NCBI GenBank assembly: GCA_025506515.1
Contig: CM046444.1
Span: 118,482,930-118,546,929, forward strand
DNA length: 64,000 nt
From: Flaveria trinervia
Lineage: Eukaryota; Streptophyta; Magnoliopsida; Asterales; Asteraceae
Direction: 5' to 3'
Positions 35,823-47,582 of this stretch are shown piece after piece (the first letter of the stretch is position 1; every line of letters begins with the position of its first letter). The notes beneath the pieces are model-generated. The model was given only the letters and a program-made list of their open reading frames with translations, was not told where the DNA came from and made no database searches. A program made the translations under genes and the position numbers.

Positions 35823-37648
35823 CTTTATTTTCATGTCATGATGATCTAGTGATGGATTGATGTTATTGATGTGTTCATGATGATGATTAGATGCTAGATT
35901 GTTGTTATGAATGCTAGAAAACTTTAAATGGATGTTGTTGTTCATAGCTTGCCAAAAGTAGAAACTTTTGTTCATGAAGATTGTTAGATTATGGTGATTA
36001 GGTAATGTTGATCATGTCTAGATATTGTTATGAGCTTGGGATGGTATAATTATGATGAATTCATGAATACATTGGGTGGTTGATAGATATTGGGATGTAC
36101 TCTCCCAAAAGGGAAACTTTATTTGCATAAAGTCTGAAAAATGGTAGCTTGAACATGTTCGGATGTTAGGAGCATGTTAGTATGATCATGGATAGATTCT
36201 AATGTGGTAGAACATGGTAATTTGGTTGTATGTGATGCCGGGGTAATCATGAATGATACTTGGACATTTATGATCATGTATGTTTTGGATGTTGATTAGT
36301 AGTAGGACATCATGTTTGGGATTGGTAATTGATTGTTGTGATGTTGTTGACTGCAATGCATATGGTTAATGAATATGGTTATGATCACCATACACGCGTG
36401 CGAATCTGAGGCCCCTACTTAGTAGGATTGGCAGGGTTTAGGATGTGAAGTCGTGAGTGGCTTCACATGGCATGTGGTGAGTGGTTTGATCTTTGTGTGA
36501 CATGCTAGTTGTGTTATAACTAGTGGATATGTTAATGTTCTAGATTCGCATGACTTGTATGATACTTGGTTGTATGATGATTAAGTGATACACCTGGGTG
36601 ATATAGCATACATATGATCTGTTTGAATATTAACTATGTATGATATATGTGTATGATTACTTGAATGGTTTACAACGCATAAAGTCACCAACGGGTCCAA
36701 ACGGGTCAACTAGGTCAAACATGTATGTTTTGTTTGAAATCTTGAGTCCTTGGTTGTAAGGTACTTAGGATTTCACATGTTCTTTGATTTCACGCACTCA
36801 TGTACTTATATGATCTAGGTAACCTCTGAAGGTTGTCTGTCTATTCTGTTTGACAAGTCAAACTCTAAGTATCTATACGCATATCAGGTGAGTTCATGCC
36901 CCACTTTTTATTTACTCTCTTTTTGGGGAGATAGCATACTGGTAAATCATGAACGCTTTATATATTCAAGTTGTGTATAATATTATATAGTGTTGATATC
37001 ATGGAAAAGTCCTCACACTTTTGAATTGTTAATATTGAATAGCGGGGAAATTTGGGTAGTACTACTGGGTCTGACGAGCCCCACCTGTGTGACTCGAGGT
37101 CAACCGGGTGCAAGTTGTCCTAATGAACATTGTCACGACCTGTTAAGTCGTGGCAGGAGGCAACAACGTAGCACAGTCAGCTTCAATTGCGAAATCACTA
37201 TGAAATAATATTTATTGTTAATGGACTAGCTATCTGTTACAATGCGCTACTTGTATATCTCTATTATTAAACTGTTTATGTTTGATTATCTCTTGAACTC
37301 ACCAACCATTGTGTTGACATTTTAGTATGTTATTCTCAGGTCATTAGCTTGCTTGCCATAGGAGCACTGCATGGTCCACTTGCATTCTAAGACTCGGTCT
37401 TCAAGACAATTTTAGCATTTTAATGATTATTTGCTTACTCTTTTGGGTTGGCACATGTTTTGCCATAGTTACACTTTTACTTCTTTGGGTTGTTTTCAAA
37501 ACGTTTCCGCACTGTTTAAAGTTTGTACTTTGGTTGATTTTATTTAAATTATGGCATATAGAGTCGTTCTGAGTAACTATTGACTGTGATCCTGGTTTGT
37601 TCACACGCCTCGCGGTAAAACTCCGCAAGTGGATTTGAGGGTGTGACA
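35821..37648 (+). repeat. Truncated LTR of the Gypsy-2 family (third LTR copy)
   Basis: From ACTTTATTTTCATG to GAGGGTGTGACA it follows the Gypsy-2 5' LTR from about 24069 to 25888 with moderate divergence. The first roughly 900 bp of the LTR are missing. No primer site follows; block B starts at once. Confidence 0.9.
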
Positions 37649-38328
37649 CGTACGGACCGTACGTAGTTACATCAGATTATAATGTTAATTCCTATGTTAT
37701 CTTGCAAACGACAATTGATTATATAATCTTGCACTACCGTACCAAACTTTTACGCCCGATATTACACCTTCCAAATAACAATAACATCCTCATTACGACA
37801 ACCAAACAACCAAACGACATTACATCATGTTATACTAATGTAATCTTTAGCAAAGTTGTAACAAAAAAATCTAGTTACACTTTTAAATACATGATATTAC
37901 ATCACTCCAACAAAAATAGCATAATCATTACAACAATCAAACAACATTACATCAACATAAACCAATGTAAACCAATATTAACTAATGTAAAATGATCTGT
38001 AAACACAATCGAATCATTAACCAATGTAAATCAAACGTTTTTTAAATGTAAACCATATGACATTACACCATGTCCTAATGACTTAGCACTACATCTGGAA
38101 CAAAACAAACTAAAATATAAACCAATGTAAATAAAAAAAAATTATTACTCGTACATAGCTACATCAAGTTACACTATTATACTATTGTAACATATAGCAA
38201 AATTGTCACGAAAACTAGATTGTAAACTATTGTAAACTATTATAAACCAATGTAAACCAATCTGTAACTTCAATATAAAATGGTATACTATAGATTTTGT
38301 TAAAATTAATTAATGGCACAACTAGTAA
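37649..38328 (+). repeat. Block B, right copy (680 bp)
   Basis: Same sequence as 35147-35822 with a few indels. Here it continues into AATCAAACGCTACAC, the presumed original flank. Its first five bases, CGTAC, would be the LTR's target duplication. Confidence 0.92.
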
Positions 38329-38589
38329 TCAAACGCTACACAACTAGCATATGTTAAAAAAAATTATGCTACACCACTTTTTATGAGCTGTAATCGAATC
38401 TTCGATCACAATCAAGAACATCTTTACAACAACACCCACAAGGAAAACAAAATGTCTAAATCAACATTACAAGATCAACAAATCATACAATGCAACAAAC
38501 CGCTAAAGTTGATAATTCAAGTGAACACATCAAAGATTTTGACTGATTAAGCAAGCAAAACACAAGACACATAAAATAAATCAAATCTA

Positions 38590-39160
38590 AGAGAAATGGG
38601 TATGAGTAAATTTCCATTTTCAAGATCTCTTGAAATAGTTGTGAGCCATCAGACCCGACTTGAGTACCCTGTTGGAGTGGCAAATATTGCCGGTCAGAAG
38701 CATGTTAATTGCTGGATATGTAGTGGAGCTCCCACCGAAAAATATCGACATACCCGATTCCGCTCGTCGGTGGTTCGATTTAGCCCCACAAGAGACCCAC
38801 CAACGGAGAATGTCGGTTAGCTATCAACCGATAACTCACTGGAGTGACTGTTGGTAGTCCCACCGGAACCCACCTGAAATCCATTTCCAGTGCGACTCGA
38901 AACCGACCCGATGAGCTAGACTTACTACAAACGGTTGGTCCGACCCACAAAGGCGAAATGGTCTGACCCTGTACAGCTTCAACATCTACGACGACGGCTC
39001 ACGAGCACTGCTTGAATCATACCGGAGAATACCCTCTCCGCTCGTTCACAGGCCCAGATAGTGAGGTGTCGAGGGTTTAGCTGACAATGGGGTGATAGTG
39101 GTGAGGGTTGTTGGTGTGAGTGGGTTGGGTTAGGTAGTGGTATTTGATGCCCAAGAAAGA
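38590..39160 (-). other. GC-rich segment inside MITE-C, possible captured gene fragment
   Basis: About 570 bp clearly richer in G+C than its surroundings, with many CCGACC, CCGGT and ACCCG words. Minus-strand translation gives only short open stretches broken by stops, with no domain I recognise. It could be a captured host exon or element-specific sequence. Confidence 0.4.
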
Positions 39161-39308
39161 AAAGTCAAATTACAAAATGACACAAATACCTTTGATGTCA
39201 TCCTAACCATTTAATAGGAATCTAGATTTTTTAATATTAAATCAATGGTTATGGTTGGGTTAAAAGGTTTTTACAATTACTTAGGGTTTTTATATGAACC
39301 CAATCCTA

Positions 39309-40454
39309 TATATATATATGTGTGTATGTGTGTGTGTGTAAGGGACGACATATAAAATCTCATGATAATCATTCATAAATAACCATTTATTATTAAGAAG
39401 TAAACGAGACATGTATAATTGTAAAAGATCAAATGTATATTTCACACCATTGTAAAATCAAGTTTGTACATGAAAATAAACAAGAAGGTCTACATGGATT
39501 AAGAGGAAAACAATAACAAAGTAATATAAAGTTCAATTTATTTTTCTAATGCAAATGTTGGGATTTGTATTTGGGCTTTTAGAAACTTTAGCAACTAAAG
39601 CGATAAACTTATAAAGAAACTTTAATACATTTATAATGTCAAACCATGGATTCATTCACAAGAACATAAGAAACCGAAAGCAAGCATATGAGTGTTTAGA
39701 GATTATAACACTTGCGACGTTCATTGAATTATAATTATAATAGTGCTTGAACAAATCAGAGTCACTTGCGAAGGTCTAGTTTTTGTGCAATTTGAACTTA
39801 AAAATATAATAGTACGAAGGCATCTTCCGTCCAAGCCTTTAAATATGAATTCATTTTTTGTCATACTTCTAGATCACGTGATTCATGGAAACACACATAC
39901 TTCGTTGTTGCAATTTTAACTATGAGTTTTATGCAGTTGAAAATTCTAATTGTACCACAAAATTATTTAAATCTAAATACCTTAGGAGTAAAATCTTATT
40001 AAACTATTCATCCCATTTTGAATAGTTTAATCGACTTTCAACAAAACAAAATCGAATATAGAATCATTCAAGTAAGCATGTCCATATATATATATAAACG
40101 TCTCTCAATGATTATTATAATGAAGTGCTTGTACCTTAATGTGGTCAATTGAATAAACAAAGAGAACTTAGTTTTTCTTGTCTTAAAATCGTCCAACATA
40201 TTTATGTACTGGCAATATAAATACACAGAATAAATTAGGTATGTGCATAAAATACCCGTACCCACTCGCTTATATACACCTATATATATCCGCATCCTGT
40301 ATATATTTTATATCTCTACATATAATACATAAAGCACGTACAGTTCATCCCAAATATGTAAATGTATGTGTTTTCGTAAATAATGTGAAAATGGCATTTA
40401 CATTGAATAAAATCTATTTACATTTCACATATCGTGATGTGAAATATTGTTATG
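39309..40454. other. Intergenic, no gene
   Basis: Begins with a TA/TG microsatellite (39306-39340), then AT-rich sequence with short frames on both strands lacking coding character. Confidence 0.5.
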
Positions 40455-40945
40455 TAACTAATATAATGCTAATTATCAACTTCGTTGATGCATTATGATT
40501 GTACTTTAAGCTTTAGAGGTTACGCACTCAATAATCCTTATATAGTTAATGTATTAATTGAATATATATGACTAATTATCAATTTATTTGGACATTATGG
40601 GTTGTATTTAAGCTTTATTGGTTGTACTCATTTTTGGTTTTTTTTCTTACTTTTAATCTCAATATGCTTCGATACGTGTGTGTGATTCAATATTTTTACA
40701 TCTATTTTTTCCCGTTTAACAGCCCCAGCATAAAATGCGGGTCTTGGATCAACTTATTTATTGTTGTTAATGTTTTACATTTCATGTGTGGTGTTTAATG
40801 TTTTACGTCCACTTTATGTTCGGTTTTAGTTTTCCCGCTTTTTTAATACGAATTTTCTAGTGTTAGTGGTCGCTGATTGTGGTGTAAAATTGGTGTTATG
40901 TGACAGTTTTACGCTCCCACTGCAACGTAAAGAGCTTAACACTAG
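40455..40945 (+). mobile_element. Helitron-like 3' portion, copy 3
   Basis: Aligns with the reverse complement of 17646-18130 along its whole length (for example TACTTTAAGCTTTA, CATCTATTTTTTC, GGTCGC, GTGGTGTAAAATTG). It ends GCTTAACA then CTAG at 40942-40945, followed by T. The terminal hairpin is decayed. It also holds an internal repeat of CTAATTATCAA...TTTAAGCTTTA. Confidence 0.65.
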
Positions 40946-42853
40946 TTATATGACAATTATCATCATTTTCAACTTCGTATGTATTATTTCAACTTAATAA
41001 TAATGCGTGTAATCTTGACTAAAATGTTTACATTTATTTAAATCATATTTAAATGTGTTATTAATTGATAACATTTCGTGATATACATCCCTATAAAATT
41101 ATGTCACTAGTAATGTTATTGATCTTATGTTTTAAATTCACGCACTTAATAAGGATTTGAAGTCGATGGCAACGAAATGAACACCCACACCTTTTGTCAT
41201 GCACTTAATAAGCAATCCAATGATAGTACTTATATAATATTCGATGTATAGATTTTTTATGCATGTTGTTTACATGAAATTGAATAGTTGATTTGGAAGC
41301 CCATGGTGGATACATGTCATGATGGTGTCGATGGATGCCCAAGGTTATGGACATGGTGTCTAGTGGTTGCATGTGGTTTTCCGTTATTGAAGTGAATTTT
41401 GCGTGTGAGAAAACGAGTGTTTTGAAGGAAAAGAGATGTTTAGTGGGAAACTTATAGTTATAAATGAATGCCTTAGACAAAATCATTCCTTCCATTTTAG
41501 AAAAATAAAACCCTTTTGTCATTGTTGTTCGGTTTATCTAGTTAACAAAGGTACTCGAAGATTATTATCATTGGTATAACTTCTACTTTCATATAATACA
41601 CACATATATATTGTGTGTGAGAGAAAATATATATTAAATACAAGGATATATTTTTGTTGGAGAGTTCCCTACAATTACACGGGCATTAAAGGAGTCATGT
41701 ATTTAGGTTAATAGATTGAACCTGACATGAATTCAAAATTTTAACACAAACATAAACACGACATGAGGAATTTTAAGTTGATCTTCCATTGCGATTCTCA
41801 TCTCCAACTTAATCTGCTTACTAACAGTATGGGTTTGGATCCAATTCTTACCTTGATCCTATATTGGTTCAGTTTATTTAATAACTAATTGTTAGGCTGT
41901 TTGGTTCTTCCGTTTTTATGGGTAAATTTATTATTTATCTTTTAGATTTTAGTCTATTTAAGGTTTTTCAACAATTAAATTAGGGTGCTTTTTTAAACAA
42001 TTATATTATATTTGTTCATTCAGTTCTTTCCTACGAACCGATTACAGTTTCTAGTTAAATTTGCATCAGAGTCATACGCATAAGCCAAAATATGAAAGGA
42101 GTTTCAGAGGTCAGCATAAGTGCAACTCATTTAACACAAAATTTTACTTTTTTACGAATTAAGAATTTAGAATTACGAATCTAAAATTTAAATATAGATG
42201 TATATAAAAATATAAAGCAACTATGTCTAGTATATGAAACCTAATGCTCTTTTCTACTTTAAATATTGTCAACTACCCAAGACGTATTTTTTAATTAAAT
42301 TAAAATTAAACTAGTTAAATGAGTCAACTCACGGCTAATCACTCGAACCCTCAAGGTCAACCGGAAAATGAATTACCATACATCACATCGTTATAATTTA
42401 ATGAAATAATGTTGTATCATGATACTCTATTAATATCAGGGTCTAAATAAATTAACTTTATGTCTTGCGATTCAAATAAATGAAAATTAGACCCATGCGC
42501 TAATGAAGTGCTGATGCAATAAATTGAAAACTAAATCGATTCCCTCTATCGATAATTAACAAAAGTTTATTTTAAATATAGAACTATAACAACTTACGAC
42601 AAGAAAAACTAAGATAGTAAGATGAATAAATTCTCAAGATGAAGGGTTAAAAGCTAAAATTCAATATATTTTATTTTCATCAACACATGTTTAATGGATG
42701 ATAAGGTTAGAGACTTAGAGTATACTAATTCTCTTATTAATGAGCAATTGCATAAAGATTTTTTTATTATCTATCATTCTTGCTTATCGGACACGTCACC
42801 TCCATCATCTTCTCACATTATTTTATTTCACATTCAACCCAATTTATTTATTC
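40946..42853. other. Intergenic, 5' flank of the beta-glucosidase gene
   Basis: AT-rich; no gene or clear element end recognised. The last few hundred bases would include the promoter of the downstream gene. Confidence 0.5.
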
Positions 42854-42871
42854 TTATATAACCTCTATAAA
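42854..42871 (+). promoter_or_regulatory. Twin TATA-like boxes before the beta-glucosidase gene
   Basis: TTATATA at 42854 and TCTATAAA ending at 42871. A start site about 30 bp downstream (near 42885-42900) would leave ATG 42881 outside or at the very tip of the mRNA and make ATG 42926 the first good start. Confidence 0.5.
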
Positions 42872-42925
42872 CACCACCACATGTTTACCCCTTCACCGCC
42901 AAAACAATCTTCAAACTTCAGATTC

Positions 42926-45900
42926 ATGAAGCCGATTGTTCTTCTTGTTTTCTTCTTCTTCATCGCATCTATGTTCTTGCGATCTGAATCCACAAGCAGA
43001 GCCGATTTCCCACACGGATTCACATTCGGAACTGCTTCTTCTGCTTATCAGGTTCGTGTTTCTTGATTAAACTCTTTCAGGCATTTGATCGAACACCTTG
43101 TGTGCATTCGGTAGATGATCATGTGGGGTTGATCGATTGCTCGTTGATTGCAGTTTGAAGGTGCAGTTGATGAAGGAAATAAAGGCGATAGCATCTGGGA
43201 TACGTTTTCGAGGATACCCGGTAGTTGATTTGAGTTCATTTGTTCCCAATTTTGAATTTTTCGACATGCAATTGAACGAGTGTTTGAATCTAGTGATGAT
43301 TGTTAATTACTTAAATGTGATGTTGATGATTGTTCTGGTAGGGAGGATATTGGATTTTAGCAATGCGGATCAAGCTGTGGATCAATATCATCGATTCAAG
43401 GTTCGTTTTTTTGAATTCAAGATTCTGATTCTTGACTTTACTGTGTATGCAAGCGACCTTGAATTTTCTGTTTTTGTTGTGATCAGACGGATATTGAATT
43501 GATGAAGGATATGGGAATGGATGCTTACAGATTCTCGATATCATGGTCAAGAATATTTCCAAGTAAAGTAATTGATCACTTTAAGAAATCATATGGTGTA
43601 ATGTAATTTTCTTTGAAATTGACAGATGAACAAAAATGTTATTTTCTTCTAACAGATGGAACTGGAGAACCGAATCCACAAGGGATCGAATACTATAACA
43701 ATCTAATTGATTCTTTACTTGAGAAAGGTGAATTCTTGTTTTGCAATTTGTACAAGTATAAAATGCGTATCTAGAATCTGATACAGATAAAGGTATGTAT
43801 ATATATCAGGAATTCAGCCCTATGCAACTTTGTATCACTGGGATCTTCCACAAATGCTGGAAGATGAATATGATGGATGGTTGAACACTCGAATAATGTA
43901 AGGAAATCGAGTATTTGTTTACCTAGGTATGCAGTATATACTGGAAGTTGGTTTACAGAATATGTTTTTTCGTTTTGTAGAGAGGATTTTAAGCGTTATG
44001 CCTTTAAATGTTTTGAGGCATTTGGAGATAGAGTGAAGCATTGGATCACCTTCAATGAGCCTCATGGATTTGCAATTCAAGGGTATGATTATGGAATCCA
44101 AGCACCAGGAAGATGCTCTTTTCTCTTCCATTTGTTATGTAAAAAGGGGAAATCTTCTGATGAACCGTATATTGTAGCACACAATATTCTGTTGTCTCAT
44201 GCTGCTGTTTATCATGGATACCAAAAATATTTTAAGGTAATTCTTCTGTCAAATATTAAGCCAGCTTTAGCAATCTTGAAAATCTATTCTGTTATATATT
44301 ATGGTGTCCTTTTTGACTCATTTACTTGGAAGCAGATTAGTTTGGGTTAACATTTCAACTCAGACGGGTCAAATGGGTAAATTATAAAGGCAGGGTTGAA
44401 AGCGACCCAAAGTGATAATCAAATGTTTTTTACCTCCTTAAAAAAACATTTGAAAGAAATTAGATATTCTTTTAATAAGATAGTTCTCATTTTGTACTCT
44501 TTAAAAAAGATTTTGAAAGAATTGACAAATATTTCGACGGGTCAATCAGCTGGCTCATTTTAAAATTAATGTAAAAGTGCCCATTTTAATCATCGTTAAA
44601 GTGCCCATTTGATCTTTTTTTTTTGAAAAATTATAGAATCCCTAATTTGCATTCTCCAGGGAAGTCAAGGAGGTCTAATTGGAATATCGTTGGATATAAA
44701 ATGGTATGAACCATTCTCCGACTCTGATGAAGATCAGGAAGCTGCAAATCGAGCAATGGATTTTGGACTTGGCTGGTAATTATTTATAAAATTTAGAAAA
44801 CATGGTAAAAATGTAACTTTCAAGGTAAAAGACCAACCTCACTGTGTAACGCAGATTAAAGTGAATCAGGTTTCTAGATCCTCTTCTGCTTGGAAACTAT
44901 CCTCTTTCTATGCAAACACAAGTAGGTGACAGGCTACCTGAAATCACTCCCGAGGTTTCAAAATTTATCGTGGGATCCTTGGACTTTGTTGGCATCAATC
45001 ATTACACCTCGTTATATGCTAAAAATGACAAAACTCGTATCAGAAAATTTATACTGCGAGATGCTTCCACAGATTCTGCTGTCATTACATCAAGTAACAG
45101 TTCATAACTAAGACAACTAAAGTGAAAGAAAAAAGTTTTTTGTGTTAGAATAGAACTTTGGTACTGATTAATGGTTGTTTTTAATGCAGCTTCTAGGAAT
45201 GGAGAATCCATTGGACAAACTGTAAGTCAGCTTGTCAGTAAACCTTGAATCTTGATGGAGAAATCATACAGAAAAACTTATGCTAAGAGTTGATATCATT
45301 TGCAGGCTGCTTCTAGTTGGTTACGCATCGTGCCATGGGGAATACGAAAATTAGCAGTATACATCAAAGAAAAATATGGGAACCCACCAGTGATCATCAC
45401 TGAGAATGGTAAATTTGACTCCATTTTCTTGTGAATGATTGAAATCAGGTTATATTGATCTCTAAGGGGGTAAACGGATAAAGAAAATGGGCTGACACAT
45501 AGCTGGTAAACTGTTCTATTCGCAGAAATAGATTGTTTTTCGACAAAATTGTCAATCTTGAATTATGCAGGTATGGATGACCCAAACAAAGCTCATATAG
45601 ACTTGGAAGAAGCACTTCAAGATGAAAAGAGGATAAACTATCATAGAGATTATTTATCGAACCTATCAGCTGCTATTAGGTACCCAAAGACTAAAGTCAT
45701 CTGATTGAATCGAATTAGTTTTCTAATGTATGAATTAGATTAACTAAAAACGCAACACTTGCAGGGAAGACGGGTGTGACGTGCGTGGCTACTTCGTGTG
45801 GTCATTACTTGATAACTGGGAATGGAACTATGGGTATACCGTTCGGTTTGGACTTTATTATGTTGACTACAAGAACAATTTGACAAGGATCCCAAAGTCT

Positions 45901-45963
45901 TCAGTCAAGTGGTTTAAAGGAGTTCTTAAATCTGAGGATTATGCAAGCCCATTGGCTATATAG
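42926..45963 (+). CDS. BGLU40: Beta-glucosidase, glycoside hydrolase family 1 (BGLU40-like)
   Basis: Thirteen exons: 42926-43051, 43154-43220, 43342-43400, 43487-43562, 43656-43727, 43810-43897, 43981-44236, 44660-44775, 44870-45093, 45190-45221, 45306-45408, 45571-45679, 45765-45963. All introns are GT-AG and phases agree, giving 508 residues and the common 13-exon plant GH1 layout. A signal peptide (MKPIVLLVFFFFIASMF) points to the secretory route (apoplast or vacuole). GH1 hallmarks are FGTASSAYQFEGA, the acid/base Glu189 in TFNEP, GINHYT, the nucleophile Glu405 in ITENG (split by intron 11) and WSLLDNWEW. The enzyme would hydrolyse beta-glucosides by a retaining mechanism; the natural substrate is unknown. 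The resemblance to Arabidopsis BGLU40 rests on recalled motifs such as GYDYGIQAPGRCS and SSDEPYIVAHN. In-frame ATG 42881 is an alternative start. Confidence 0.93.
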
Positions 45964-47460
45964 AAAATCCTCATGTATATGTATGTTGTATAGTAGCCTT
46001 ATAGAACATGTTTACACAAAGATGAATTATGCTTGCAGTTGCAGGGGAGGGACATAGAAGTGTACATGAAGAACAGAAGTGCCCCATCTACAGTACTTTT
46101 TATTTCATTTGTAAAGTTTTAAAAGATCTCCTTTACTTTTATCTTATTAGTAAAGTTCAAAAGAATATGCCCTTGATATTATAGTCAACTATAACCTTAG
46201 ATAGTTGAAGGGGCACTTATGACCAAAAGGGCACAATAATATGTATGTAAAGAAATAATACTACTCATCTAAATAATTATAAGTAACATTTTTAACGGCT
46301 TCATATTTTCTCCGCTACCTTTTATATATAAAATTTGAACGATTGACCTCTAATATTAAGGTAAGGCTCTAACCACTAACCACTGCAATTGCTCTTTTAA
46401 GACTTCTAACATAACAATTGGTAATTAAAATCATGAGTAATACAAATAATTAAAAAAATCTTTTATATCATTCTACTGAATTATCTGATATATAGCAACA
46501 ACGCGCACACTGTTTCTGTCTTTGTGTTCTTTCCTTTGTGTAATGCTATATATCCAACCAAGTGGTATTATGAATGAGATATATATGAAGTGAGTTCAAG
46601 TAGTCTCATATTCTTCCTTTTATTCTCTAAATGCTGAGTTATACTTATCAGGAGTACCAAAATGATTCATCTAGGAACACACGACGCACTCTGTAAGTCG
46701 TCCATAAACTAGCAACTATAACTTTCTTAAACTAAATCTATAAACTGCTTTAAGCTCTTAGGGCCTCCTATAGTCAAAACATGACATCTCCAATATCCCG
46801 AATGCCGTCTCATAGATACTAAACGACTTCTTCAATCTTCCAAATGACCTTTCATTGCCAAAACACAAACTCTTCCAAACTTACTGAATCCTCTCACCTA
46901 CACCTTTCTATGACAACTAATTCTTTGCATCCAACGATGACTCTTCCTATCGCCACTCATCTTCCATCACTTGTCTCTGCTGCTACCGCAAGACCTTCAT
47001 CACCCTCATTCAACTTTTTCTCTTCTTTTGCCTCTCTCAAATCACTTATATACAATCTCTCCAAAATGATCAAAAACCGGTGGTAATTTCAACACATTAG
47101 TTATCACAAAGTGCATTGCATCTAACCATCAACAACCAAGTATGACAAAAGAAGACATTAATGAACTCTAAACTACCTTTTGTCATTTACATTTTGGTTC
47201 GTCTAGGATGGCAAGATGCAGGTACCCACAACAAGAACATAAAAAAGTGGCATCCTTTCCGACACTGCAAAACTCGTTCGGACACCGCCAGGGGAACCAG
47301 GTGGCACCCAACATCGCACATCACCAAGTCTCATCTAGCTTCATTCTTGTATATGGTTATCTGTTGTGTTAGTCGTATAAATATTGTAGCAATTGTGGAT
47401 TTTTTTTCCTTTCTAGCGGCAAAACAAACAAACAGGATAACAAAAATAACAATCTTATAA
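45964..47460. other. Intergenic, no gene; possible SINE remnant
   Basis: 3' flank of the glucosidase gene. 46325-46400 on the minus strand carries GTGGTTAGAGC followed by GGTCAATCGTTCAAATT, which looks like a SINE A/B box pair. 46800-47090 is CT-rich with an 80-codon frame of low-complexity composition that I do not consider a gene. Confidence 0.4.
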
Positions 47461-47582
47461 AGAAAAAAGGGCAAAAATATAGGAAACATAAAGCAACGAT
47501 TGTTCAAATGTCATTACAGGATTCAAGCAAACTAGATATTTGCATTCATACGAGTAACAGCTTTATTAGCAGAATCGACAAG

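Larger units (their letters stand above)
34800..39308. mobile_element. MITE-C/long-TIR element with internal insertion and duplication
   Basis: The left end (TAGGGTTAAGTTC, then TTGTAAAAACTATTTAAC and ACCATTGAT) is mirrored at 39239-39308 on the minus strand, giving inverted repeats of about 70 bp with mismatches. Inside are the duplicated block B, an LTR fragment and a GC-rich segment. Without the LTR fragment and one B copy it would be about 2 kb. No transposase is recognised. TA repeats flank both ends. Confidence 0.65.

Noticed and set aside
42881..42925. Upstream in-frame ATG of the beta-glucosidase
   Set aside because: It lies too close to the TATA-like boxes, and starting at 42926 gives a cleaner signal peptide; kept only as an alternative.
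43615..43655. Acceptor TTGACAG near 43624 for beta-glucosidase exon 5
   Set aside because: It breaks the reading frame; the acceptor at 43655 gives the conserved FPNGTGEPNP joint.
46844..47086. 80-codon plus-strand frame
   Set aside because: Ser/Thr/Leu-rich low-complexity composition, no domain, no splice or promoter context.
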